The notes: a model not told the origin generated them from the sequence alone. DNA of 20,956 nucleotides from Gonapodya sp. JEL0774 (GCA_027604505.1 JADIIX010000246.1:1-20956), one strand, 5' to 3'. Counted from the first letter of the stretch, positions 1-10,174 are shown. Program-made: numbers and translations.

Positions 1-2300
1 GTGGCGCAGAGCGGATTTGAGTCGGGTGATTCTGAACCCACGATATATCCGCGCCGGGTGCCTTGGTGCCGAGAGAGGAAGCAAGGGTATTGGTGAAGAC
101 GGTGGATGTGACTGAATTCCCAGGTCAATGAGGTGGCGGCGATTTATGATGAGTTGCGCGAAATGTGTTGCTCCTGTCAGACGAATTGAACTTGCCTGCA
201 ATCCCAAACACCGGTCCCAAGACGCCGAAAAAATTCTTTGTGAAGTGACACGCGACGACAAAATGAGTGGCGGTGTAGGCGAGATCGTTATGCCCAAGCA
301 AGACTCACCGCCACCGCAATTGCCTGTCCCATTACCTCCCTTGAGACGCAATTCTGTGCACCTGTAATTGGAAGCTGGATATACATACCGATTGACAGGC
401 CACATAAAATCACTGGGATATGTATGAGCGACCATGAGTTTCTGATTGCTTGCACTTCCGCCATGGTTGATCATACTCACTTATTCCCACTTGAGGGCCC
501 CAACCACTACTTTCATCTAAAACAGTCAGCAAACCCGTACCCGCCACCATTCCTGCCCCACCAGCAAACCACAATGGTCCGAATTTCCCTGTTTTGGAAA
601 CCATCCAACCTCCCAAAAGAACGGTGGGTTGGATGGATAGTATGAGGGGGACAGTGATAAGACCAGCAGAGAGTGCGGTTGATCCGTGAGCGATTTGGAG
701 CTGCCGATAGGCGGAGAAGGAAGAGGTTTTGTGGTGCACCACGAAAGCAGCGAAAGCCAAACAGCATCGTCCGATACTTACGTATATAGGCACGTAATAC
801 ACCACGGTGTTATACACCATGCCACCAAACAGTGATGCGGCAAAGACTACAACGGCTGGCCGGTTCAAGAACAGCGACGGGAGGATGATCGGTTCCGGAT
901 GTCGGAGTTCGAAGAATGCTAGCACCGGAATGAGAAGGACTGTGAATAAATGGGGCACGAAAATGAGTTTCTTTCATACCGCATCCTCCGCAATGGAAGC
1001 GAAAACGACCGTCATGCACTCACATCCGACAATCAGCATGCCCAACACCAAACCCGATGTCCATGCGAACTGAACTCCACCCAGACTCAGCGGTATCAAT
1101 ATCAAAACCATGCTGGCGCATAGCAAGATACACCCAGGAAAGTCAACTCGACGAAGGTTGCCAAGGTTTCCGCCGGGGGATCGTTCGTCAGGAGGGACGA
1201 GTAGCAGGACTGCAACAACGGTGATAGCACCGAGGGGAAGATTGAGGAAGCTGAATGCGTAGGGGTCAGTAATTCGACCTTGATCGATGGGGTAGTCGAC
1301 GGTGGACTTGAACAAGACCTCAACGACTCACAAGCACCACCGCCACCCCACCGTGTCAGTGAGCGCGCCACCAACAAGGGGGCCACAGACACCGGATACC
1401 GCATAGACAAGAGCAAATGAGCTGATATTGTGAGACGAGATGGGTGGGAAAATTGACAACAGCAAGCTTCTATTGTGAGATCTTATGTTGGTGCTTACCT
1501 CATGTATTTCGCATTCTCCCGTTGGCTCACCATGCCAGAGATCATAACAATCACGTTTATGAACAAGCCTCCCACACCCAACCCCGCCACCGCTCGCCCA
1601 ACGATCAACATTGGCATCGAAACGGCAGTGCCGCACAAGAGAGAACCGAATTCGAAGAGGAAAATTGCCGACAGATAGGTCCGCTTAAGGCCGAAAATTG
1701 TTCCAAGCTTGCCATAGATGGGAATGAGAGCTCTAAATGAATTGTAGTAATGGATGTTGTCACGAATTTTTGACTTCGCTTTCAAGCTATGAGGGGATTT
1801 ATCACTGAGCGCTCACGTGGTGGTGACGAGGTACGCTGTGGAGATCCAAGAAATGCCCTTGAGGTCCTGAAAGTCGGTGATGATTTTGGGGACCGCCGTT
1901 GACACTGGCAATGTGTTCGTTTGGGAGACATGTCAATGTAACTCCGGGAAAAAAGACGGCAGCGTGATCAAGTGATGCTCACCAATAGATTGATCTAATG
2001 CAGCAAGGAATATCGACAGTAGGAGGCTTGGTAGATCGAGTTTGGAGTGTGCATACATATGAGAAACGAAACATCCTCGTGGAATGCTTCCGACACCCAC
2101 CCAAAGAGTAGCAACCAAAACTTGGCATCCTTTGGTCGAAGCGATGTGCCAGCACCATTAGAGTTGGTAGTTTCTACTGCCTCGAGGTCGGTTTTCTCCG
2201 CTTCTTTGATGGCAGTCCCAGGTACGGCAGTTGAGGAGTCAGCTTCCAGTATCTCGAGAACAAGCTCTTTGCCGGAATCGTCGGATGTACTCGTTATCAT
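1..2300 (-). CDS. DHA2-family MFS drug/H+ antiporter-like transporter (3' end beyond window)
   Basis: Multispanning plasma- or vacuolar-membrane transporter, probably exporting drugs or toxic metabolites in exchange for protons. The substrate cannot be read from sequence. I resolve eleven exons on the minus strand: 2101-2300, 1983-2026, 1817-1904, 1499-1732, 1332-1421, 1024-1250, 782-939, 481-700, 309-412, 196-235 and 1-111. All phases agree and give about 505 residues. A charged N-terminal tail of about 55 residues precedes TM1, which ends in LDQSI (residues 77-81), typical of this family. Motif C appears as GPLVGG near 202-207. Later exons give IQLPITGAQNC, then NFFGVLGPVFGIA and LASSLGTKAPGAD, matching the usual order near the DHA2 C-terminus. 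The last intron (112-195) has a GC donor (gcaagt). The family is usually 500-560 aa, so only a short C-terminal tail is missing. The start is the first ATG of the exon carrying the tail. It lies just downstream of a dioxygenase gene on the same strand. Confidence 0.88.
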
Positions 2301-2513
2301 CTCTTTTGTGCTCGAGTTTGTGCTCTAGGTGGACCAAACTTCCAGAACGGAGGAAGCATTTGGGGAGGCACTTTTCGTACCAGGCACTCGCCAATGAGAG
2401 AAGTTTCACCGGCCGGCACGACCAGACGCTTGTATTTTCGGTGCAACTCTCGTGCAGAAATCAAAACGAGCGCACTGGCCGCTCTCCAGGACCTATGCAA
2501 ATAATCGTACATT

Positions 2514-4353
2514 TTATCTTCTCACGTGCTCTTTCTCCCTTGTTAATTTCTCCACCACATCAACCTCTCTGGCGTAAACGTCCTCCCCTAATACCTCCCG
2601 TGCAAATTCGGGGTAGTGCTTTACACCAGTGGCCGGATGAGACTTGATGCGGTTAGCAAGGTATTGCCAACCGTCTGAGGCACCGGACGGTTCGAGAGGT
2701 TGTACTACGAAGTGATAAATCACAGGATGAGAGTGTGAGAAGAGGGGGGAAAGGGTGGAGCCGTCGAACACGGTTCCTTCACTATCTGACTGATCCGGTA
2801 ACCGAAAAATTTACCCACCATCGCTCACGACTTCTCCTCTGTCGACTACTTCCAACCGCACATCTTCAGGTACCTCAAGAGGCTCCCAAGGTACTTCCAG
2901 TGCCACGTCCTGGAAAAAGGGGCACGAGTATCTGTCCATCCCCGGCGGAGGAGGGAGCACCCGGTGGGTAGTCGCGAGGAGGACCCCGCGTGTGAGATAT
3001 TGCAGTCCTTTACCAAGGTTCACAACTTGGGCGTTGAGTGCGTCCCAGGTAAACATGTTGGAGTGAATGCGAGGCGAATATGCCAGATTGGAGCTCAGTG
3101 ACACTCACCAAAAGTCCCTTCCCGCGGTGGCACATCGATCCACTTTCCAGAATGATTTTGTACTTGCAATCCTGGTACGTCATTCACTTGCAGGAGAAAG
3201 GTGAGCCAACCGTCCTATTCGATTCGGTGATGAGAAACGTTGTCATTTTGGTCGCATCCACTTAATTGCGAGAACCTGTGCTTCATTACATACTTTATGC
3301 GGTCCCACACCCTGGGCATTGGGTGCGCTGGTCGGTGGATAGTGAACCATCTAGATAGATGTGACGTGTGGTCAACAGCACTGGCTTCAGTCTGTGGGTC
3401 CAGCGCCGTTGTGCGTAAATGGAGGCTTCACCTTTATTCTACCTTGCGGTATACTCTCGTCTTCCAAAAATTTGTCGAATGCTCCACGTGGAAGCCCGAT
3501 TGACTCTACCAAATAGGATGGATGGAGATTGAGATTGTCAGATGTGTGCTGTTTTAGCATGAGAAATTTCAAAGCAGTGATCCCGACTTTTTGCTCACCG
3601 GCCACCAGTTTAATGAACTCTCTACTTAATGGTGCTAAAGTTCTGACATACTTTCTGGCATCCTCCTTGAACCCTGGTGCGTCTTCCTCATCCGGCCAGG
3701 GGTTGGGACCCGGGCGCATTCGACGGTACAACGGGTCCGTCGACGGATTGTAGACGGAAGGACTGTCGGGGCCTAGGTCTTGCGATCATGGAGTAAATGA
3801 GTTAACCTCCCAGCCATACAGTTGGCAATACGGATTTCGAGCCTTACCAATGTGTTCTCTAATGTCAGGCGCACCAGCCGTACGTTCAAATGCGAGGCGA
3901 TTATATCCATAGAAGTGTGGAGAGTCCAACTGCGCGAAAGCAGTTTGAGAAGTTTGGTCGCCGGCTGGGCATGTCAATCGACCCAAATTGGGAATGTCGA
4001 GCCAACACTGACCATGTCCATTTTGAGCTTCTTTTGTAGTGGCAAGTCAAATACGCTGACGGTATGACGTTTGATCTTGTTCACGAGGTCGGATGGTACG
4101 GGGTGGCTGAGTGAATAGATCGAGTACAATTGGTTCCGGTTCCGGTTCGCCGAGTCGTATGGAAGACGGGAATCCACTTGAGAGCCTTATGCGGAAGTAG
4201 GAACGTTTTCTTTATGACTCACTTTTTGAGGTACATGAATCCAACGTGGAGAAGAACGTCTCGGAGCTGGCGAAGAAAGTCTGCTCGGTGAGCAGGATCA
4301 CCAGAGGAGACAAGGCCCCAGTCCAACTCGGGAATCGAAGAAAAGTCTCTCAT
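2514..4353 (-). CDS. 2-oxoglutarate/Fe(II)-dependent dioxygenase (isopenicillin N synthase-like)
   Basis: Non-heme iron oxygenase with the DIOX_N plus 2OG-FeII_Oxy layout, probably cytosolic. Its substrate is unknown. Exons I can join in phase are 4223-4353, 4013-4106, 3848-3929, 3599-3778, about 3440-3505, about 3294-3311, 3109-3214, 2829-3025 and 2514-2789. The N-terminal domain reads GFMYLKN-HPVP, then SPHFYGYNRLAFERTAG and NPWPDEEDAPGF, as in this family. The iron ligands are visible: GPHKD (the HxD pair, formed across an intron) followed by LTFLLQ, then the distal His in ATTHRV, and the 2OG-binding R-x-S in DRYSCPFF. The 3312-3440 junction is not resolved, and the last intron (2790-2828) would be only 39 nt. 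The true start could lie in a small upstream exon, because the reading frame stays open upstream of 4353. It shares strand with, and sits 213 bp upstream of, the transporter gene. Confidence 0.83.
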
Positions 4354-4614
4354 GAGGGGATCGCGGCACTGAGCAGAAGGTTGCGGCCAACTTGAAGGAT
4401 GATGCGCTCGTGGCTTTGATGTTTCTCTTGTCCAAAAACAATTGCGACAGAAGTACACCTAACGGCAGTTGAGTCATCCTCATCGTGAGGGAGGGGAGCT
4501 CTGTATTCGCGCATCCTCCCCCTTCACCGTATATAGAGGACTAATATGCTATTGTAGATATGCGTACGTACGTGTGACAATCTGTTTACTTCTGGCCGGC
4601 TGGTCGACAACCGG

Positions 4615-6032
4615 TCAACGGCAATCACCATCCAACATAAACCGTGCCAAATCGTATCCGACATCCTTCATCGCCTCAGAGAGAACAACTATCTGAGGTT
4701 GACTTATTCCGAGACTTCTCACAACCGCAACCACTGACATGTCCCGGAAACAGATTAGACTCAAAATATCATGGGCAAGATCCACATATGAAGTTGGTGG
4801 CTCGCCATGTTTGCCAAGCAGAAATTCGGCGGCAGCAATTTCCACTGATATGCCTTTCAAATGCCGAGCTGACATCTGAAGCAGAGGAGGCACCATGGAC
4901 TCGATACTTCCTTCATAACGATAAACTGTCCATCCAACCGCTGCCACCTGCCCAAACGTTCTCCAGGCGCTTCGAGAGTTTCCCAGCTGCGCTATAAACG
5001 CTCGCGCACGCCCCATACCGTCTAAGAGAGGGCAACTACACAGACTCACAGCAGCTGCAATCGGTCCAGAGAACTGTCCACGCCCATCACACCTCCGAAA
5101 CATCTGGATTGGATCGGTCCACTTTGCTGCATTTTGCATCACCCGTACCATGGAATGGCCCCCCGGGAACTTGTTTCGGACACTCCAATCTACAATCCAG
5201 AACGCATCGTCATCGCTTAAAACACTGGCTTCCACGAAATCATTCCAAGGAATATCACCGAGAAAGTTGGTGAGGTTCATCAAGATGGTTTCGCGAGGCA
5301 GACGTGATCGTTTAAGGGCATTCCAGAACTTTCTAGAGTCCCGATTGATGGGCGGAGACGTGTAAGCGACAACAGCCTGAAGTTTCCTGAGTCGCTGCAA
5401 AAATTGGTGCCATTCGTGGTCTGTAAAGCCTGCAGGTGAGCGAGACGCGGTTTCCGCTGTCATGATGGTGGGGACATGAGGTTGCGCCTGGCGCACGAAG
5501 AATCACGATCGACAGCATCTCGCTAGTCAGTCATAGTGCCTAGATGTTGAAACGTTTCCAGCGAGTTACTTGCCTCAAACTCGATCGCAGTTTGGATCGA
5601 TCGCCTGTACAAATTCAGCTCTTCGGGATGCAGGCACCTCTCTAGGAACCGAAGAATCTCTGGACGGTCGCTATAACCGAGTCGAACCATGATGATGGCT
5701 ATCGTTGATGCATCCAATTTGGTCACTCTCCCCACAATGTCCGCGAGCGTCACGAAATCCGTATCCAAGCCGAGCCCCTTCAACGTTTCCACTGCGAAAT
5801 CAAGACCATACACCTTGAACAACAAAAAGAATCCATCACGTAGGTCTCGCGGACTCTTGGTTGTACGGCAAGCGTTCTGGAATCGTAGCAAACATGTCTG
5901 GTGGACTGAGTGCTTGAAGTTGCGGGACACAGACCGAAGTGCCCACAGCTTGCACAGCCGCAGATGGAAGAGGATGTGATTCTGGAAAATTTCGCCTGTT
6001 TCGGCGACTTGGCAGGCAGCATTCCCAGTCAT
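4615..6032 (-). CDS. F-box-like protein of a local multicopy family, copy 1 (443 aa, two exons)
   Basis: The exons are 5574-6032 and 4615-5487, joined by an 86-nt GC-AG intron (donor gcaagt, acceptor gcgccag, phase 0). Unspliced, the region looks like two ORFs 60 bp apart. The spliced product is 443 residues. Residues about 14-39 (EIFQNHILFHLRL, then LWALRSVSRNF) resemble an F-box: a helix with IL, a hydrophobic run, then LRSVS. F-box proteins normally bind Skp1 in SCF ubiquitin ligases, so that role is an inference. The rest of exon 1 is helical, with HQTCLLRF and PRDLRDGF. Exon 2 contains LPRE (216-219), the motif CDGRG (286-290) followed by a Phe-Ser-Gly, and an AWRTFG segment. I recognise no known domain in exon 2. 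No signal peptide or membrane segment is seen. The start is the ATG aligning with copy 2; the frame is open further upstream, so an earlier start is possible. Confidence 0.75.
5488..5573 (-). other. GC-AG intron of F-box-family copy 1
   Basis: The intron is 86 nt, starts GAG|gcaagt and ends cgccag|GCG in phase 0. The gcaagt donor is the strongest form expected for a GC donor. Copy 2 has an intron of the same length, donor and phase at the matching place, which is the main evidence that the two flanking ORFs are a single gene. Confidence 0.8.
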
Positions 6033-6519
6033 GTAAAATCGCCGGTCGAGGTGGGAAGGGTCCCCTCCTTTGACGAGTGGGGCTCTCGCAAAACCGATGA
6101 GGAACCGTTTTCGATCTATTACAGAGATCTGGTAATCGAGGTCCAAATTGAATAACAAGCTTTCGTCATTTAGAAGCATCTATATTGGAGCTGAAAGACA
6201 CTTCGAAAGTTGAGTACACAATTAGATCAAACGCAGGTGTTGCACAGAAATGCACAAGCACCTGGACGAACGGGGCACTTTCGCACTCCGCTTCTTTCAT
6301 TATCATTTGCACATGAGCGTATGCCGTGCTCGCTTCCGATGCTATTTTGAGGAAAAAGATCGGTGATCCAGTCAAAACAGAAAACACCGCACAAACAAAC
6401 AATCCTCACATCAGAACCCTCTCCACCGCCCAAATCCGCTGACATGCCATCCTATGCTCGATCTCAAGAGCAGACCCAACATCCGAGCTTGATTCCCAGT
6501 AGCACCGGCCGTTGTATAC
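6033..6519. other. Intergenic region upstream of F-box-family copy 1
   Basis: No convincing coding exon is seen on either strand. Short open frames here lack recognisable protein features. It should hold the promoter of copy 1 (minus) and perhaps that of the small plus-strand ORF at 6520. The exon 1 frame of copy 1 stays open upstream to 6179, but that extension has no counterpart in the sequence of copy 2. Confidence 0.4.
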
Positions 6520-6912
6520 ATGAAGTTGAACAACCTGATCGAACCCAAAGATATGGGCCAAAGCCGTTGGACCCAGCGGCCGGCTACGTCCTCTCCCCCT
6601 ATATCATCCCACGGCCTTGAGCGGCACACCGTGCTGGATATACCCCCCGGATTCTTTGGTCATTTCCGCGTGAAACCTCTTGCATCCCCCTCCCATATCG
6701 GATCACAACGTCAGCTGTGCGGCTTACCACGGACAATTTGCTTGAGCGTCATCTGCGTCCTGGTTCTGTCGGGGATCGCAATTACGACAGCAGTAATGGT
6801 AGCGCTTGGAGGGGATAGATTTGGGGTGGTGGTGAATCAAGTTGAAAATCGATATGGGGTTGGTGGTGTCACGGGAGGATGGAATGCAACGACGTTAAGA
6901 CTGGGTCAATAG
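6520..6912 (+). CDS. Possible small single-pass membrane protein (130 aa)
   Basis: I do not recognise this protein. The frame is open for 130 codons. A polar, Pro/Ser-rich N-terminal half (about 70 residues) precedes one strong hydrophobic stretch near residues 75-97 (CLSVICVLVLSGIAITTA), then a short Gly/Val/Asn-rich tail ending LRLGQ. This fits a type II or tail-region anchored membrane protein. An overlapping frame from an ATG at 6444 gives a 58-residue peptide ending IIPRP. The true gene might join that frame to this one, but I could not find a convincing splice pair. No neighbour informs its function. Confidence 0.35.
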   Translation: MKLNNLIEPKDMGQSRWTQRPATSSPPISSHGLERHTVLDIPPGFFGHFRVKPLASPSHIGSQRQLCGLPRTICLSVICVLVLSGIAITTAVMVALGGDRFGVVVNQVENRYGVGGVTGGWNATTLRLGQ

Positions 6913-7252
6913 AACCAGATTTGAGGGACGGAGCTTCTGGAGCGCCCACGATCGCAATTCTCACCTAGATGGGGGCGCCTGCAACGACGGTGCGCTCACC
7001 TCAAGCTTTTCCTCCAATCACCAACAATATGATCCGCCAGCTGAAACCAAGGTGGAATTAAGGGCTAGGGCGATCTATGGACAACTTTCCTTCAATTTTG
7101 TCTGCGCTTTCCCCCGCATCACAGTTTGATAATGCCTTCCGAAAGGGGCACTTCGCGCAACATGTAGTTTTGGTAGTGAATTTTGGAATAGGCGATTCCC
7201 GAAATTTAGAACTTGTAAATTGAACTACAGATTCGTGTTCAGGACAATCATT
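6913..7252. other. Intergenic region, no gene seen
   Basis: This is a stretch of about 340 bp between the small plus-strand ORF and the 3' end of the minus-strand FAM72 homologue. It contains no supported exon, RNA gene or repeat. It probably carries the 3' ends of both flanking transcripts. Confidence 0.4.
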
Positions 7253-8637
7253 TCATATGAGGTAGATAATCATGTACAAGTATATGCGCTTCGTTTTCAA
7301 CACATCAAACTGAATGAGGCTGTTACCTGCACACCTCCTCGTACCTCCCAAGAGCCCTCCGATTGCCCACATCTCTCTCCACCCTCGGTAAATGTGCCCA
7401 CGTGAGAATTTGCTTTCCAGTCGGGTCGAGACGCTCGGAAGAGCGGACTTCGGAAGTGTGGAACATCCTTGGTATGGAGATGAGAAAGTGGGAGCAAACA
7501 TTTTACGAAGTTCATGAGGTTGGATGCTGAATTCGCGGTGGTTAACATACCAATAATGCCCGTTGTTGCACGACGACATGCAAGGTTCGCTGGTGGGGAA
7601 GAGACGTACGAAAGGCTGACATCAACGCACGTTCCGGCCAATGAAACAATTTCCCCCAAAATAAGATGTCTCATGACTCACCATGGTTGTGTTACGTGGT
7701 ATCCTACGACATTTCCGCTATTGGTGGTTGTGGTACGAATAGTTCAGTGTGAATTATGGCGCCCAGCACCAGATAAATACTCACCATCCGACACATCCCA
7801 CGTCCCGAATGCGACAATAGCAATTCCTGGTCGTGTAGTCATCGCCGACGAGTTGCACACCGAAAGGTGGCGAGTCCGTACTGTACAGTTCCACGGTGGT
7901 GTCGGCGAGGAGGATAGCCTTCATGCCCCGGCGACACTAACAGCGCAAACATCGAGACGCGGATATGGTCGTATGGACAACAAACTCAAAGTGAGAATGT
8001 AGAGAACGAGGCTCGACGCATGGAATACACCTGGACAGCTCACCACGACCTGTGCGCACCACTTGCAGCTCAGTTCACAGACGACCTTACTTCGAAACTG
8101 GGGATGCATGCTCGGAGCTGATGGCTGTTGCTGCGATGCGTGCATTCCCATCTGCATTCCCATTTGTAGAGCCAGTTGCGGCTGCATGTTGCCTGGACTC
8201 CACATGAGGTCTGACGCACGCATACCTTGAAGAAGCATGGCTGCCGGGAAAGGGGTACGGATAGATTCGGGACGGGGACGTAGACTCGGAGGCAGAGATA
8301 TGTCTTGCGGTACGGTACCAGGAGGTTGAATTGAGGTGATGGTGTAGCCTGAAGAGGTGGCAGATGCGGGGCGCAGAGCTGGAGGTGCCGGAGTGTCAAG
8401 CTGCGGTGGCAATGAGGGTGCGCTCGGTTGCTGACCAGGGGTCGGAGCAGGCGGTCTGGATGGAGATGTTGGAGTTGGCAAGTTCTGCGGGTTCATGTGG
8501 TCCGGTTGCTGCTGTTCGTACGGAGATACGGGTCTTAGCGAGGGAATAGACCGGTGTGTTCTTCTTCCTGAAGCATTGAGAGTGGGATCTGAAACCTGCT
8601 GCGGAATAGTGTTCGGGCGAGGTGGGAGGCTCGACAT
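7253..8637 (-). CDS. FAM72 homologue with long Pro/Gln-rich N-terminal extension
   Basis: Four exons (8044-8637, 7785-7936, 7682-7717, 7253-7589) join in phase to about 372 residues. The conserved core begins at CKWC (191-194) and continues CRRGMKAILLADTTVELYST, then CYCRIRDVGCVGCGN, GYHVTQPC (ending at C261) and CMSSCNNGHYWY (264-275). These match the FAM72 family motif by motif, including the RGMKA-LLAD block, the paired cysteines likely to bind zinc, and the CNNGH signature. The two middle introns fall inside the cysteine-rich core and restore a split Cys codon each time. Animal FAM72 is about 149 aa and is linked to uracil-DNA glycosylase UNG2; a similar role here is inference. The first 185 residues are low-complexity (Pro, Gln, Ser, with MGMQMGM) and likely disordered. 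The end after about residue 280 does not align with anything I know, so another 3' intron is possible. Confidence 0.88.
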
Positions 8638-8741
8638 TTTAGATGCTGAGAGTCCAAGAGAATCAAAAAGTCCTGAGCGCCAGAAAGACAAGGTCAAGGT
8701 GCGAATGACACCCTGGATCAGTTGGCAAGGAATAGAAAAGC

Positions 8742-9228
8742 TCAACCGTACGAAAGCTCACAATAGGCCCGGACTATGTTGCGATGATGAGGGCGTTCCC
8801 ACTTCGCTACTCGAACAAATCCAGGAGTATTGGAAAGATTTCGTACCAAGTGCGATAGTTCTTCGCCGTATTGAACAAGTTTTCTTTCGCAGCCGGCGTT
8901 TGTTTTGGGCGAACATCGTTCCATTGCGAAGGGGCAGGGTAGGGCAGGTGATCATCACTTGGACGGCTCAACTGGTTGACCCAATCTTCTGTCTGCTTGA
9001 TCCGAACCACATATGACTGACATAGATCCACGGAGCAGCAAATAATTTCGAGATAGAAATACCCCGTTTGCGTAATGTAAATTGGGATGGCAAATACACT
9101 GAAGTATTGAATCCTGCCCGAACGACAAAGCATGCACACTCGAGCATGACAGAGATAGCCATGGAAACATTGTTCTTGTTAGACATCGCGACCTCACTTT
9201 TTTGTTGCGAAGGTGAAGTTTTGGACAA
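8742..9228 (-). other. Possible hypothetical gene or decayed coding region
   Basis: Two overlapping minus-strand frames are open here (8807-9139 and 8968-9228). One holds a hydrophobic stretch (YFSVFAIPIYITQTGYFY, then EIICCSVDLC) followed by a polar tail ending ILLDLFE. I do not recognise either. The hydrophobic stretch could be a membrane segment, but no splice junction joins the frames convincingly. It lies directly upstream (minus strand) of the FAM72 homologue and beside the broken F-box-family remnant, so it may itself be debris. Otherwise the region 8638-9252 holds nothing I can support. Confidence 0.2.
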
Positions 9229-9252
9229 TTGAATTCTTGGAAGATCGCAACG

Positions 9253-9316
9253 ATGCAGATTTTACCAGCTGAAGCACTGTTCGCATCCTCGGAGATTTTC
9301 CAAGATCACATCCTTC
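9253..9316 (+). pseudogene. F-box-family exon 1 N-terminal fragment (copy 4, first piece)
   Basis: It begins with an ATG and reads MQILPAEALFASSEIFQDHI. The EIFQDHIL part matches EIFQNHIL in intact copy 1 and ELLHNHIL in copy 2, and LPAE is F-box-like. Homology ends abruptly after about 21 codons. The remaining 130 or so residues of exon 1, the intron, and the first 120 or so residues of exon 2 are missing before the next homologous block. A near-copy of this fragment occurs at 10009. Confidence 0.65.
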
Positions 9317-9337
9317 CTCTCCCGTCTTCGAGGAGGA

Positions 9338-9890
9338 TCAGTTGCATGCAGCATCGCGGACAGCTCGAAGTGGACTGACGCACTCGAACTTTGGTGCATC
9401 TGCGATGGTCGCAGGTTCGTTTCTGGACCAACAGCAGTCAGTGCGATCATTTGCAGCTGCACGGACATAAATGAAGGGCTCAACCGAGCCCGGGCTTTCC
9501 TGTTTGGTTTCGAGAATGACCTGGAGGCATGGACAATTTTGGGTGAAGCTGCTGCAGTTCAAGCTGATTTGACATGTGACGATTACTTTGATATTCAGGA
9601 TCTGGTGCCATTTCTCTTCCGAATGCTCGCACATGGTGAAGGGGACATTGAGGTCATATCGCAGTACAACCACAACGCCGCAGCCGCCGCTTTTCTGAGG
9701 GGAATGTACGGTCGGCGTATAGATAATGATTTTGTGGGACTTGCAGGCAGCTTTCCGCATCGTTTTCGGAGCACAACAGTCCGTGGAGGGTGTTGACGTT
9801 GTGAAGTGTCTTCGGCTCTCACCGGCTGAGCGCAAAGAGTTTCATGCAGCGCTGACAATGGTCCAGTCAAAGCAAATCCAGTCGGTATTA
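9338..9890 (+). pseudogene. Degenerate F-box-family exon 2 (copy 4)
   Basis: It reads SSKWTDALELWCICDGR, then FVSGP, then LNRARAFLFGF, EAWTILGEAAAV and AAAAAFLRGMYGRR. Each aligns in order with the intact copies (AAKWTDPIQMFRRCDGRG, RARAFIAQLG, AWRTFGQVAAV, AAAEFLLGKHG). Near 9725-9740 the homology leaves its first frame and resumes one frame over, in the segment DLQAAFRIVFGAQQSVEGV. That is a frameshift with no room for an intron. With the N-terminal third also lost, this is a pseudogene. It is the only family member here on the plus strand. Confidence 0.7.
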
Positions 9891-10008
9891 GAGAGTGTAA
9901 AGAGGGTTGTGACTTTTCAAAACTGGTACATACTACCAAAGGGTCCGTGCACTTTGCAGGCACCATTCTCTGGTGAAATCGTCGCATATTCCCGTGATTT
10001 GTGCACAT

Positions 10009-10074
10009 ATGCAACGATTACCAGCGGAAACACTTCTCTCATCCTCAGAAATCTTCCAAGATCACATCCTTTGA
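10009..10074 (+). pseudogene. Second F-box-family exon 1 N-terminal fragment
   Basis: The 21-codon frame MQRLPAETLLSSSEIFQDHI plus Leu ends in TGA. It is closely similar at DNA level to the fragment at 9253-9316 and to the F-box start of the intact copies. No following homology is seen, so the piece is cut off at about the same point as the first fragment. The two fragments flank the degenerate exon 2 in the same orientation. Confidence 0.6.
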
Positions 10075-10174
10075 CAACAATATAATATATTAATACTGCA
10101 CTGTACACGGCGGGGCGTGTACTCAGTCATGGAGGTAAGTTGCGTTCAATTCCGGCCTTACATATCGTGTCCAA

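Noticed and set aside
4131-4148. Short ggttcc repeats as a microsatellite
   Set aside because: There are only about three units, inside an intron of the dioxygenase gene; too short to call.
9338-9835. 165-codon minus-strand open frame
   Set aside because: It is antisense to the plus-strand family remnant, whose homology to intact copies is clear; the minus frame has no recognisable features.
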